A stretch of DNA of 64,000 nt. It comes from Brevundimonas sp. EYE_349. Its GTDB lineage: Bacteria > Pseudomonadota > Alphaproteobacteria > Caulobacterales > Caulobacteraceae. Below are positions 1 through 7,997 of the stretch, one piece after another (the stretch's first letter is position 1; the number at the start of each line of letters is the position of its first letter). The position numbers and the translations under genes were made by a program. The stretch covers positions 620,001 to 684,000 of the forward strand of contig NZ_JAHXPB010000001.1 of the NCBI RefSeq assembly GCF_023147505.1, written 5' to 3'. The notes beneath the pieces were generated by a model. That model saw nothing but the letters and a program-made list of their open reading frames with translations, did no database searches and was not told the DNA's origin.

Positions 1-390
1 CGGCAGGATGGCGTCCAGCAGCGGCACGAAGGTCAGGTCGACGAAGATGATCCGGTCTTCGGCGTGGTTGATGATATAGACGAGTTGTTCGGGGAACAGG
101 CGCGGGTTCAGGGTGTGGCACACCGCCCCGATGCCCATGATGCCGTACCAGGCCTCGATATGGTTGGCGGTGTTCCAGGCCAAAGTGGCCACGCGGTCGC
201 CCGGCTTGATTCCCCAGTCCTTCAGGGCGTTGGACACGCGCTTGGCGCGGTCGTGGATGGCGGCGTAGGTCGTGCGGACGATGGGCCCCTCGACCGAGCG
301 GGTCACCACTTCGCGCTCGCCATGCCAGTTCCTGGCGTGATCGATGATCTTGTCGACCGTCAGCGGCCAGTCCTGCATCAAGCCCAGCAT
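1..390 (-). CDS. Acyl-CoA ligase (AMP-binding), N-terminal part, cut by window edge
   Basis: Only the first 130 residues are present; the gene runs off the left edge. The protein begins MLGLMQDWPLTVDKIIDHA and continues with a typical N-terminal half of an AMP-forming acyl-CoA synthetase, including GDRVATLAWN, HIEAWYGIMGIGAVCHTLNPRL and a segment ending DLTFVPLLDAIL. These enzymes activate a carboxylic acid with ATP to acyl-AMP and then to acyl-CoA. The opening resembles medium/long-chain and methylthiopropionate (DmdB-like) ligases, but the AMP-binding signature and substrate pocket lie outside the window, so the substrate cannot be assigned. It is divergent from the uridine-kinase-like gene. 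Confidence 0.85.
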   Translation of the reverse strand, partial: MLGLMQDWPLTVDKIIDHARNWHGEREVVTRSVEGPIVRTTYAAIHDRAKRVSNALKDWGIKPGDRVATLAWNTANHIEAWYGIMGIGAVCHTLNPRLFPEQLVYIINHAEDRIIFVDLTFVPLLDAILP

Positions 391-546
391 ATCGTTTCCT
401 GTTCCTTGGGTGCGTCTGATTGGATGCGACGCTTGGGTGGACGCTAACATTGGTTATCAGCGATAAGCAACGTGCCGCGACGTCATCTGCGGCGCGACGG
501 ATCGTCCCCGTGGCGCTGGCGGCGCGAGCGCTCTAGAAGGCGCCTC

Positions 547-1194
547 ATGACCATATTGATCGCGATCACGGGCGGCTCCGGCTCGGGCAAGAGCACTCTG
601 GCGGAGGCGCTGGTGTCCGCCTTGCCGGGCGGCGCGGCCGTGCTGGTGCGCGAGGACAGCTATTACAAGGACGCGGCCGCCCTGCCCGGCTTCGACGCCG
701 CGACGTTCGATTTCGACGACGTGTCGGCGCGCGATCACGACCTGATGATCGCCGATCTGAAGGCGCTGAAGGCCGGACGCGGGGTGACGGCGCCGGTCTA
801 TTCCTTCATCCACCATGGACGAGAGCCGGGCGGCGAGCCGATCCCGCCGTCCCAGGTGGTGATCGTGGAGGGCACCCATGTCCTGTGCACGCCGGACCTG
901 ACGGCCCTGTTCGACATCCGGGTTTTCGTGGACACCCCCGCCGACATCCGCTTCATCCGCCGCCTGCTGCGCGATCAGGCCGAACGCGGCCGGTCGGCGG
1001 ATTCGGTCGTGGCGCAATATCTGGCCACAGTGCGGCCGGGCCACGAGCGACTGACCGAGCCGTCGCGCACCCATGCCGACTTCATCGTCGCCGACGCCAC
1101 CGCCGCCGTGCGCCTGGAAGACCCCCAGGCCGTTGTGCGCTTGGCCGCGCCGGTCTTGGCCCATCCTCTGCTGCAGGCCCTGCTGGACAGTTAG
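547..1194 (+). CDS. Uridine kinase-like P-loop kinase
   Basis: A 215-residue protein of the uridine kinase / phosphoribulokinase-like P-loop family. A Walker A motif GGSGSGKS lies at residues 9-16, followed by EDSYYKD, a DHDL segment, the VIVEGTHVL strand and an arginine-rich lid (RRLLRDQAERGRS). By family it would phosphorylate uridine or cytidine with ATP or GTP in pyrimidine salvage; the substrate is inferred. An upstream in-frame ATG at 472 exists, but the ATG at 547 has an AGAAGG Shine-Dalgarno at 535-540 and starts directly at the beta strand preceding the P-loop, so it was chosen. The gene is monocistronic and divergent from the acyl-CoA ligase. Confidence 0.85.
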   Translation: MTILIAITGGSGSGKSTLAEALVSALPGGAAVLVREDSYYKDAAALPGFDAATFDFDDVSARDHDLMIADLKALKAGRGVTAPVYSFIHHGREPGGEPIPPSQVVIVEGTHVLCTPDLTALFDIRVFVDTPADIRFIRRLLRDQAERGRSADSVVAQYLATVRPGHERLTEPSRTHADFIVADATAAVRLEDPQAVVRLAAPVLAHPLLQALLDS

Positions 1195-1327
1195 GGCCAA
1201 GGATTTCGATCCCGTCGATACGGATACCAGACTTGGCGTCACTCCTCGATCCCGCCTTACGGTTTCGGATACGACCATCCACCGCTTCGCAATCCCTCCC
1301 CGCACAGCGAGGAGAAGATGCCGTCGA

Positions 1328-2008
1328 TCACCCCTTCAACAACCCCAGCAGCGACTCGGCCGCCGCGCGTGACGACCCCGGGTTCTGGCCGGTCACCAGC
1401 TTGCCGTCGGTCAGCACGTATGACCCCCAGTCCGGCCCCTTGGAATAGTCGCCGCCGTTGGCGATCAGCACATTCTCGACCAGGAACGGAACCACGTCGG
1501 TCAGGCCCACGGCGTCCTCTTCGGAGTTGGTGAAGCCCGTCACCTTGCGGCCCTCGACCAGCGGCTTGCCGTCCGGCCCGTTCACCGACTTCAGCACGCC
1601 CGGCGCGTGGCAGACGAACCCGGTCGGCTTGTCGGCCCTGGCGAAAGCCTCGATCAGAGCGATGGAGTCCGCGTCATTGGCCAGGTCCCACAGCGGCCCG
1701 TGGCCGCCCGGATAGAAGACGGCGTCGAAATCTTCGGCCTTCACCGACGACAGGACGACGGTCGCGGCCAGGGCGGCTTGCGCCTCGGCGTCGGCCTTGA
1801 AGCGGCGCGTGTCCTCTGTCTGGGCGCCCGCGTCGTCGCTCTTGGGGTCCAGCGGCGGCTGTCCGCCCTTGGGCGAAGCCAGCACGATCTCGGCCCCCGC
1901 ATCCTTCAGCGCGTAATAGGGCGCCGCCAGTTCTTCCAGCCAGAAGCCCGTCTTCTTGCCCGTATCGCCGAGTTGATCGTGCGACGTCAGCACCAGCAGG
2001 ATTTTCAT
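1328..2008 (-). CDS. Type 1 glutamine amidotransferase-like / DJ-1/PfpI family protein
   Basis: A 226-residue class I amidotransferase-fold protein of the DJ-1/PfpI (Hsp31-like) group. It begins MKILLVLTSHDQLG, has an ASPKGG strand, YPGGHGPLWDL, and a nucleophile elbow GFVCHAPGVL with adjacent Cys and His, as in active members. Family members act as glyoxalases, deglycases or chaperones; which applies here cannot be told from sequence. An in-frame extension to 2038 adds ten non-conserved residues, so the ATG at 2008 was used. It is divergent from the secreted esterase. Confidence 0.85.
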   Translation of the reverse strand: MKILLVLTSHDQLGDTGKKTGFWLEELAAPYYALKDAGAEIVLASPKGGQPPLDPKSDDAGAQTEDTRRFKADAEAQAALAATVVLSSVKAEDFDAVFYPGGHGPLWDLANDADSIALIEAFARADKPTGFVCHAPGVLKSVNGPDGKPLVEGRKVTGFTNSEEDAVGLTDVVPFLVENVLIANGGDYSKGPDWGSYVLTDGKLVTGQNPGSSRAAAESLLGLLKG

Positions 2009-2128
2009 GAAACAGGTTCCATCTCGTGGGGCGTCCACAGATGGGAAGGCTGCGCGCCCGCCTCAAGGCTGGTCTGCGCGCGCGAAACGTCCCAACCTGC
2101 GTGTTTGAGTCACCAGAGGCGGAACCCG

Positions 2129-3052
2129 ATGAAACGTTTGATCGGCCTGATCGCGGCCCTCGCCGGCCTTTGCCTGTTCGGCCAGACGGCCCAGGCGGCC
2201 GCGCCGTGCGGCCTGGGCCAGCCAGGCCAGACCCAGGCGGTCGCCATCGGCGGATCGGGTCGGACCCTGCTGCTGCACATCCCGACCGGGTTCGACCCCG
2301 CCCGTCCTGCGCCGCTGGTCTTCCTGCTGCACGGCAGCGGCGGCACGGGCGCGTCCATGCTGGCCTCGTCCCGGCTGGCCGAGGCGGCGGACAGGCATGG
2401 ATTCATCGTCGCCGCCCCCAACGCCGGCATTCCGGTCGAGCGGGGCTTCGTCTGGAACATCCCCGGCGTGCCAACCATCACCGGCGCCGTGCCCGGCCCC
2501 GGCGACGCCGACGATGTCGCCTATTTGACGACCACGATCCGCTATCTGGCGGAACAGGGCTGCGTGGACGACAGCCGCGTCTATGCGACAGGCCTGTCGG
2601 GCGGCGGGCGGATGACGTCCTGGCTGGGGTGCGTCGCCGCCGATCGCTTCGCCGCCATCGCCCCGGTCGTGGGCCTGCGCGCCGGCAATCCGAGGAAGGA
2701 TCGCCCCGATGAGCCCGACCCCGCCACCTGCCGCCCCTCGCGCCCCATGCCGGTCATCGCCTTCGCCGGCGACGCCGACACGACCAATCCCATCCAGGGC
2801 GGCGGCGCGGGCTACTGGAGCTACACCATGCACGCCGCCGAACAGCGCTGGGCCCAGTTGAACGGCTGCACCCAGGTGCGCGACACCCGGTGGATCGCCG
2901 ATAAGATTTATGAAGAGGGTTACGCCGCCTGCCGCGACGGCGCGGACGTGGTGGGCCGCATCACCTCCGGCGGCGGCCACAGCTGGGTCGCCGACAACGA
3001 CGCCCTTTGGGCCTTCTTCGCCGCCCATCAGCACGCCGCCGGTGCGCTTTAA
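2129..3052 (+). CDS. Secreted esterase, PHB depolymerase / LpqC family
   Basis: A 307-residue alpha/beta hydrolase with a cleavable signal peptide (residues 1-23, ending AQA). The mature domain has an oxyanion region HGSGGTG, a nucleophile elbow GLSGGGR with Ser157, a probable acid at D215 or D217 in GDADTTNPIQ, and His284 in GGGHSWV. This is the layout of the LpqC / polyhydroxybutyrate depolymerase family of secreted esterases. Substrates in the family include short polyhydroxyalkanoates and feruloyl esters, so the true substrate is open. The ATG at 2129 follows a purine-rich GAGGCGGA. Immediately downstream lies a decayed transposase. Confidence 0.85.
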   Translation: MKRLIGLIAALAGLCLFGQTAQAAAPCGLGQPGQTQAVAIGGSGRTLLLHIPTGFDPARPAPLVFLLHGSGGTGASMLASSRLAEAADRHGFIVAAPNAGIPVERGFVWNIPGVPTITGAVPGPGDADDVAYLTTTIRYLAEQGCVDDSRVYATGLSGGGRMTSWLGCVAADRFAAIAPVVGLRAGNPRKDRPDEPDPATCRPSRPMPVIAFAGDADTTNPIQGGGAGYWSYTMHAAEQRWAQLNGCTQVRDTRWIADKIYEEGYAACRDGADVVGRITSGGGHSWVADNDALWAFFAAHQHAAGAL

Positions 3053-3064
3053 AAGGGGGATAAG

Positions 3065-3310
3065 GACCAGCGTCTTGGCCGCTCGCGCGATGGCTTCTCG
3101 ACCAAAATCCATCTCCGCTGCAACGCTCAAGGCCTGTATTCCCTCAAGCCGCAGCCGCGAGACACCTCTATCGAACTTGCCAAAAGGTCGAGAACCTGTT
3201 CGCCTGCCTCAAGGTCTGTGCGCATCGCTATCCGTTACGACCGATGCGCACAGACCTTCATTGCCGCCGATCGCGGCAATCCATGATCTTCTGGATCAAT
3301 AGGTCCTAAG
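3065..3310 (+). pseudogene. Decayed IS5-family transposase fragment
   Basis: A reading frame begins DQRLGRSRDGFSTKIHLRCN, which matches the DQGLGRSRGG.STKIH segment of IS5-family (IS427-like) transposases, then jumps to the family's C-terminal block. That block is spread over frames: KVENLFACLK in one, VRIAIRYDRCAQTFIAA in another, and a tail like AIMIFWIN in a third. Most of the catalytic middle is deleted, so the element is dead. No terminal inverted repeats or target duplication could be defined. A perfect inverted repeat sits inside it (see repeat at 3213-3256). Confidence 0.75.
3213..3256. repeat. Perfect 15-bp inverted repeat inside the IS remnant
   Basis: GGTCTGTGCGCATCG (3213-3227) is followed, after 14 bases, by its exact reverse complement (3242-3256). 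The right arm is ancestral transposase coding sequence (DRCAQT). The left arm interrupts the transposase frame, so it looks like a templated inverted copy made during decay. Confidence 0.85.
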
Positions 3311-3325
3311 CCTTGGTCAGGCCGA

Positions 3326-3766
3326 TCAGCGACCTGTCGGAGCCGGGGGCGCAGGCGGGGTGCGGACGTCGACAGGCGGGGGCGGCAGGATGCCAGGGAG
3401 CGCAGGCGGCGGGGCGACACCGGCTGAAGGCGGAGGCGGCGGCGGACCACCTTCGGGTCCCAAGGCCTGAGCCAGGGCACGCCCATCGGGTCCAGGCGGC
3501 GGGGGCGGAGGCGCGGGTCGACCTTCGGGGCCCGCCACGCCGGGACGCGGCGCGGGACCACGCGGCTCGGCCTGCCGACCGAAGAGACCTCGACGATGAT
3601 GGGGCGGGGGCGGCGCGGGCGCAGCGACGGGCGGCGGCGGCGCGGCGACGGGCGGCTGTTGCTGCGACGGGACAGCCTGGGCCTCGGCGCCGGACGCCGC
3701 GCCCAGCGCCGCGAAAGTCGCGACGGCGGCCAGCAGTCTGCGGTTCAGGGGACGGGAAGAACGCAT
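3326..3766 (-). CDS. Proline-rich secreted protein of unknown function
   Basis: A 146-residue protein with a signal peptide (MRSSRPLNRRLLAAVATFAALGAASGAEAQA). The mature part is almost all low complexity: runs of Pro, Ala, Gly and Gln, a short basic patch HHRRGLFGRQ, and no recognisable domain or cysteine. It is likely periplasmic or surface-exposed and intrinsically disordered. The signal peptide and consistent reading frame support a real gene, but the composition makes homology weak evidence. It is divergent from the response regulator gene. Confidence 0.6.
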   Translation of the reverse strand: MRSSRPLNRRLLAAVATFAALGAASGAEAQAVPSQQQPPVAAPPPPVAAPAPPPPHHRRGLFGRQAEPRGPAPRPGVAGPEGRPAPPPPPPGPDGRALAQALGPEGGPPPPPPSAGVAPPPALPGILPPPPVDVRTPPAPPAPTGR

Positions 3767-3863
3767 AGATCTCTATCCTTGGGTTGACGGAGACCGAGGC
3801 GGCGACGCCCCTCGGCAAGGCCCTTGTTCTCGGCCCGCCCAAAGGCGCCGCTGAGACCCGGAC

Positions 3864-3910
3864 GTATCGGCGTGTATCCAGCGGCGCCTGAGTTGTGTCG
3901 GCATGTGTCG
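3864..3910 (+). promoter_or_regulatory. Two pairs of 10-bp-phased direct repeats upstream of the OmpR-type regulator
   Basis: GTATC occurs at 3864-3868 and 3874-3878, and GTGTC (within TGTGTCG) at 3895-3899 and 3905-3909: two pairs with a 10-bp period, on one face of the helix. OmpR/PhoB-type regulators bind tandem direct repeats with about this period, so this is a candidate autoregulatory site. It is inferred from spacing only. Confidence 0.35.
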
Positions 3911-3981
3911 ATGCGATGGACGACATGAACCGACACGAGAAACCCCGCGACAGACGCATCGCGACACGCCACACAGACGCG

Positions 3982-4713
3982 ATGAACCCGTCCGCCACGC
4001 TCCTGGTCGTCGATGACGATCGCGACATTCGCAGCCTGCTGGCCGAACGGCTGGAAGGCGAAGGCTACGGCGTGATTCAGGCCGCAGACGGCAAGGCCAT
4101 GCGGCGCGCCCTGTCAGACAAGACCGTGGATCTGGTGATCCTGGACCTCAACCTTCCGGGCGAGGATGGCTTGACCCTATGTCGCGACCTGCGCGCCAGC
4201 TCGGCCGTTCCCGTCATTATGCTGACCGCGCGCGGCGAGGCCATCGACCGGATCGTGGGACTGGAGATGGGCGCAGACGACTATCTGGCCAAGCCGTTCG
4301 AGCCGCGCGAGCTGTTGGCCCGTATCCGAAGCGTTCTGCGACGCACCCGGGCGCTGCCGGCCAATCTGGAGCCCACGACGCAAACCCGCGTCCATTTCGC
4401 TGGTTGGACGCTGGACCGCGAACGCCGCCTGCTTAGCGCGGCCGACGCACGCTTGGTCAGTCTGTCCAGCACCGAGTTCGACCTGCTCGACGCTCTGGCC
4501 GCCCACGCCGGCCGGGTGCTGAGCCGGGAGCAGCTTCGCGCTCTAGCCGCCGCGTCCGACACCGACGACCGCGCCATAGACCTCAGGGTCAGCCGGCTCC
4601 GTCACAAGCTGGGCGACGACGCCCGGTCGCCCGAACTGATCAAGACTGTGCGCAATCTCGGCTATATGCTTGCTGCGACGGTTTCGAGCCCTGACGCGGC
4701 GCCCGAGGGATGA
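3982..4713 (+). CDS. OmpR-family two-component response regulator
   Basis: A 243-residue regulator with an N-terminal receiver (acidic pocket DDD at residues 11-13, phospho-acceptor D55 in LVILDLNLPGEDG, conserved Lys in AKPFEP) and a C-terminal winged helix (FDLLDALAAHAGRVLSREQL and IDLRVSRLRHKLGDD). It should be a DNA-binding transcription factor activated by the kinase encoded next, whose ATG overlaps this stop. The start is uncertain: in-frame ATGs at 3916, 3925 and 3982 are possible and none has a strong ribosome site; 3982 gives a standard N-terminus. The overlap argues for coupled translation with the kinase. Confidence 0.9.
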   Translation: MNPSATLLVVDDDRDIRSLLAERLEGEGYGVIQAADGKAMRRALSDKTVDLVILDLNLPGEDGLTLCRDLRASSAVPVIMLTARGEAIDRIVGLEMGADDYLAKPFEPRELLARIRSVLRRTRALPANLEPTTQTRVHFAGWTLDRERRLLSAADARLVSLSSTEFDLLDALAAHAGRVLSREQLRALAAASDTDDRAIDLRVSRLRHKLGDDARSPELIKTVRNLGYMLAATVSSPDAAPEG

Positions 4714-6104
4714 CGCGCGACACCCTGGCGCGTCGAATCTTCCTGATCCTGCTGATCGGGGCCGCCCTGTCGGCGGCGGCGGCGCTCTGGCTGTCCGACA
4801 GCCTCTATCGCCAGCGACAGGCCGACCAGGATCGCAGCCAGGCGGCGGCGCGCATCGCCGCCGCGCTTCCCGTCCTGAGGTCAGGCGCCGATGTCAGGGG
4901 CGTGGCGCGCGCGGCCGAAGGGATCGTTCCGGGGTCCGCCGACGTCGCCCTGACGCGACGATTGGCCGAAACCCTGGGCCAGGGCCAGGCCGTGGCCTAT
5001 CAGACGCGAGCGGCGGATTGCGTGCCGCCTCCGCCTGCTCATCTGCCCGGCCGGACGCCGCCCGGACCGCCCCTGCCCCCGCTGTCCGTAGCGCCCGGAA
5101 GCACGGCGCCCGCCGCGCCCCACCCGCCTGTCGGTCCCGCCGAGCAGAACTGCCGCCTGATCGTCGCGCAGACGGGGCAAGGAACGCTGGCCTTGACCAC
5201 CGCCCTACCCCCGCCGCCCGCGCCCCTGGCCGCCGACCGCTTGGGACTGGTGTTTCTGGGCGTGATGGCCCTGGCCGCCGCCCTTCTGGCCTGGATCGCG
5301 GCCCGACTGGCGGTTCAGCCCCTGCGCAGCCTAAGCACGGCCGCAGCGGCGCTTGGAGACGACCTGGACCGTCCGCCGCTTCCTCTCGCCGGCCCTGAGG
5401 AACTGCGCGATGCGGCCGCAGCCTTCAACACCATGCAGATGCGCCTGAAGGCCGCGCTTTCCGACCGCACGCGAATGCTGGCCGCCATCACCCACGACCT
5501 GCAGACGCCGCTGACCCGGATGCGGCTTCGGCTCGACAAGGTGACGGACGCCGAACTGCGCGCGCGTCTGCTCGCCGATTTCGCCGCCACACAGGTGCTG
5601 ATCCGCGAAGGTCTGGACCTGGCGCGCGAGGTGGAGGCGAGCGAGCCGACCGGACAGGTCGATCTGCCCTCCCTGGTGTCCGCCCTGGTGGAAGATATGG
5701 CCGACGCCGGCCTGCCGGTTCGCGTAATCGAAACCTGCGCCGCCGTCGCGCCGACCCGGCCTCAAGCGCTTCGTCGCGCTCTGGGCAATCTCATCGACAA
5801 CGCCGTTCAGCACGGGGGGGCGGCGGACGTCGCCCTGATCCGTGACCCGAGCGGAGATATCGCCATCACGGTGCGCGATCACGGTCCGGGCGTACCGGAG
5901 GATCAGCTAAACGCCGTGCTGGAGCCATTCCATCGCCTGGACGCCTCGCGATCACGCGACAGCGGCGGCGCGGGCCTCGGCCTCACCATCGCCCAGCGCA
6001 TGGCGGCCCGCAGCGGCGCCAGGCTGACGCTGTCCAACCACCCCGACGGCGGCCTGGAAGCGCGTCTTGTGTTCGCGCAACTCGGCCCGCAGAATCAGGT
6101 TTGA
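4710..6104 (+). CDS. Two-component sensor histidine kinase
   Basis: A 464-residue membrane kinase. TM1 spans about residues 9-31, a periplasmic segment of about 145 residues contains a proline-rich stretch and two cysteines, TM2 is at about 178-202, and a HAMP linker follows. The dimerisation box has His262 in ITHDLQTPLTRMR. The ATPase domain has an N box (LGNLIDNAVQHG), G1 (DHGPGVPE) and G2 (GGAGLGLTIA). It overlaps the regulator gene by 4 bases. The signal is unknown. A proline-rich secreted protein is encoded divergently next to the pair, which may or may not be functionally linked. Confidence 0.9.
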   Translation: MTRDTLARRIFLILLIGAALSAAAALWLSDSLYRQRQADQDRSQAAARIAAALPVLRSGADVRGVARAAEGIVPGSADVALTRRLAETLGQGQAVAYQTRAADCVPPPPAHLPGRTPPGPPLPPLSVAPGSTAPAAPHPPVGPAEQNCRLIVAQTGQGTLALTTALPPPPAPLAADRLGLVFLGVMALAAALLAWIAARLAVQPLRSLSTAAAALGDDLDRPPLPLAGPEELRDAAAAFNTMQMRLKAALSDRTRMLAAITHDLQTPLTRMRLRLDKVTDAELRARLLADFAATQVLIREGLDLAREVEASEPTGQVDLPSLVSALVEDMADAGLPVRVIETCAAVAPTRPQALRRALGNLIDNAVQHGGAADVALIRDPSGDIAITVRDHGPGVPEDQLNAVLEPFHRLDASRSRDSGGAGLGLTIAQRMAARSGARLTLSNHPDGGLEARLVFAQLGPQNQV

Positions 6105-6126
6105 CGCCAGCCGTGATTGCGGAAAG

Positions 6127-6144
6127 CCTTCGTGTCTCCGAAGG
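6127..6144. terminator. Hairpin between convergent genes
   Basis: CCTTCG (6127-6132) and CGAAGG (6139-6144) can pair over a 6-base loop between the convergent kinase and DUF1190 genes. There is no clear T tract, so a terminator role is weakly supported. Confidence 0.3.
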
Positions 6145-6156
6145 AGCCAGGATCAG

Positions 6157-6768
6157 TTAACTGCCGTAACCCCGGCCGCCGCCGCCGAAACCGCCGCGCG
6201 AGACGACCGTGGTGCGGCTCTGCACCCGCGTCGGAGCCTGGCGCGCCACATCGCCGTGTTCGCGCGCATTGGTCAGGGTCTTGCCGGTGCGATAGTCGCG
6301 ATAGGCGTAACCGCCGCCGTAGCCGTTCGACAGCCGCCCCTCCCGGTCGCGATACAGCGGTCCCCCGCCGCGATAGCCGCCGTTCAGCATCTGGCTGACG
6401 ATGAAGCCGGTCAGCAGCGGGCTGAAGAAGGAGCCCCCGTTATTGTTCGGCTGGCATTGCGAAGGCCCCCACTGGCCCTCGCATTCCTCGCGCGTGGCGT
6501 AACGGGGCGCGGTCTTGGCGGCCTCCCGCTGGGCCTTGGCGAGGGCGGCGTCGCACTCGTTATCGGGAATGTCGTTGGCGGCCTTGCACTCGTCCAGCGA
6601 TTGATAGGCCAGGGTCGGTTCAGGTTCGGGCGCCGGAACGCGTTGAGGCGAGCCGCAGGCGGCTAGCGAAAAGCTGGCGGTCGCCATCAGGCTGCTGACA
6701 TGAAGCACGCGCGAGCGTTTCAGTCGGCGCATGGTCTCGGTCTTGGGCAGGTCCTTGGGATCGGTCAT
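6157..6768 (-). CDS. DUF1190 (YgiB/YjfM-like) lipoprotein
   Basis: A 203-residue protein with an N-terminal basic region, a hydrophobic stretch and a lipobox SLAAC (Cys38), so probably membrane-anchored. The family pattern is clear: YQSLDECKAANDIPDNECDAALAKAQ, YATREECEGQWGPSQCQ, then a Gly/Tyr/Arg-rich tail with RDREGRLSNGYGGGYAYRDYRTG. Function is unknown, but YgiB/YjfM-type genes travel with an ATP-grasp partner (YgiC/YjfC), which is encoded nearby at 9439-10605. It is the last gene of the left arm, directly after the DUF350 gene. Confidence 0.85.
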   Translation of the reverse strand: MTDPKDLPKTETMRRLKRSRVLHVSSLMATASFSLAACGSPQRVPAPEPEPTLAYQSLDECKAANDIPDNECDAALAKAQREAAKTAPRYATREECEGQWGPSQCQPNNNGGSFFSPLLTGFIVSQMLNGGYRGGGPLYRDREGRLSNGYGGGYAYRDYRTGKTLTNAREHGDVARQAPTRVQSRTTVVSRGGFGGGGRGYGS

Positions 6769-6772
6769 GGGT

Positions 6773-7186
6773 TCACGACGTCATGCAGGCGGCGTTGAGC
6801 AGGCCGACGCAGATGGAGATGGAGGCCAGATAGACGGCCGCGGCGATCTCGCCCGCCTCGATGCGGGCGACCAGGTTGCGAAAGGCCATGCGGCTGATGG
6901 TGACGAACACCACGATCTGGATCACGCCGGCCAGCAAGGCCCAGGCGGCGAACTCCATCAGGCTGACGGTGTGCGAAAGGGCCGAGGCCAAAGGCAGGAC
7001 ATAGCCGATCAGCGCGCCGCCCAGCGCGATGGCGGCGGCCGTGTTGCCTTCGCGGATCAGCGTATGCTCGTGATAGGGCGTGACCCACTGGTAGATCAGT
7101 TTGAAGGCCAGGGTGAAGGCGCCCGCCATGGCGAAGGCGATCAGGAAGGCGATCGCCCCCTGCTGAAACACGAACCAGTCGAACAT
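6773..7186 (-). CDS. DUF350 membrane protein (YjfL-like)
   Basis: A 137-residue, strongly hydrophobic protein with about four predicted transmembrane segments. The family pattern YQWVTPYHEHTLIREGNTAAAIALGGALIGYVLP identifies DUF350 / YjfL. Its biochemical function is unknown. Only 25 bases separate it from the DUF2491 gene and 4 from the DUF1190 gene, so the three form one operon. Genes of this family recur with PspA homologues and ATP-grasp ligases, as here, which suggests a membrane component of an envelope stress module. Confidence 0.85.
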   Translation of the reverse strand: MFDWFVFQQGAIAFLIAFAMAGAFTLAFKLIYQWVTPYHEHTLIREGNTAAAIALGGALIGYVLPLASALSHTVSLMEFAAWALLAGVIQIVVFVTISRMAFRNLVARIEAGEIAAAVYLASISICVGLLNAACMTS

Positions 7187-7211
7187 CGGTCTTGCCCCTC
7201 GGATTGCGCGG

Positions 7212-7859
7212 TCAGGCGCGGAACTCGGCCATTTCCAACGGAATGCCGATCATGATTTCATGCGTGGTGTCGCCGCCGTCAGGCTGCTGCTCCAGAGCCA
7301 GCATCAGTTCGCGGCCGCCGCCCAGTTCGCGCGCATACAACATGCAGGTCTGAAAGATCTTGGCATAGGGCGTGGTCGCGGCGCGGTCGTCCCAGATCGT
7401 CTCCCATAGGGTGACGGGCGGCTGGATGGCGTCGCTCTCGGCGAACCAGAAGCGGGGATAGTCGGGCAACTCTTCGGCCGCGCCGTGAAACACCGGCGCC
7501 GACAGCCGGTCGCGCCAGATTCGGCGTTCGCGCTCGCCCGGCGGATAGGCTGAGGTCCATGGCACGAACAGGCTGAAGTCATAGCTTTCCAGACCCGCCT
7601 CGTCATCGCTCATGGCCTGAAGCATGACGTGGTCGTCGGTGTAGAAGCGATGCACGAACTGACCGCTGTCCAGACTGACCAAACCTTGCGCCGAGATGTC
7701 CAGCACGTCGCGATCCAGGGTGAAAGGCGTCTCTCCGCCCAGCCGGCGCCAGGACAGCGGGTCCAGCGACACGGTGCGGCCCACTGTGATGTTGCGCACC
7801 GTCGCCAGCCGATTGGCGGGCGCGGCCTTCTCCGACGATCCGAAAAGCTTCTTGAACAT
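7212..7859 (-). CDS. DUF2491 family protein (YjfK-like)
   Basis: A 215-residue soluble protein starting MFKKLFGSSEKA, with the family features LDPLSWRRLGGETPFTLDRD, FYTDDHVMLQAM, and ERRIWRDRLSAPVFHG. No signal peptide, membrane segment or catalytic motif is visible. It is the first gene of the leftward arm and is divergent from the DUF2170 gene across 138 bases. In enterobacteria the homologue yjfK sits between the PspA-like yjfJ and the DUF350 gene yjfL; the same partners occur here in a rearranged order. Function unknown. Confidence 0.85.
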   Translation of the reverse strand: MFKKLFGSSEKAAPANRLATVRNITVGRTVSLDPLSWRRLGGETPFTLDRDVLDISAQGLVSLDSGQFVHRFYTDDHVMLQAMSDDEAGLESYDFSLFVPWTSAYPPGERERRIWRDRLSAPVFHGAAEELPDYPRFWFAESDAIQPPVTLWETIWDDRAATTPYAKIFQTCMLYARELGGGRELMLALEQQPDGGDTTHEIMIGIPLEMAEFRA

Positions 7860-7953
7860 GGGCGACTATCTAGGCCCGATCCACGCCGACGGCGAGCGGA
7901 CAGCGACGATGCGACCGAATGAGGCGGTTCATGGCGTGACATTCCGTCCGATC

Positions 7954-7994
7954 TTGCGTCAAGTCAAGCGTTCATGTTACACGTTACATGTAAC
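7954..7994 (+). promoter_or_regulatory. Putative promoter and 12-bp palindromic operator of the yjfI-pspA-yjfC arm
   Basis: GTTACATGTAAC at 7983-7994 is a perfect 12-bp palindrome, with a further half-like TGTTAC at 7975-7980. A promoter-like pair TTGCGT (7954-7959) and TTACAC (7977-7982), 17 bases apart, would place the transcript start inside the palindrome. The ATG at 7998 lacks a Shine-Dalgarno, so a leaderless or very short leader is possible. Repressor identity is unknown. Confidence 0.4.
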
Positions 7995-7997
7995 GAT

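Noticed and set aside
457-1305. Long open frame antisense to the uridine-kinase-like gene
   Set aside because: It is a GC-driven shadow of the kinase gene; its translation is low-complexity Arg/Gly/His text without motifs.
2063-3130. Antisense frame across the esterase gene
   Set aside because: No conserved motif; the plus frame has a signal peptide and a full catalytic triad.
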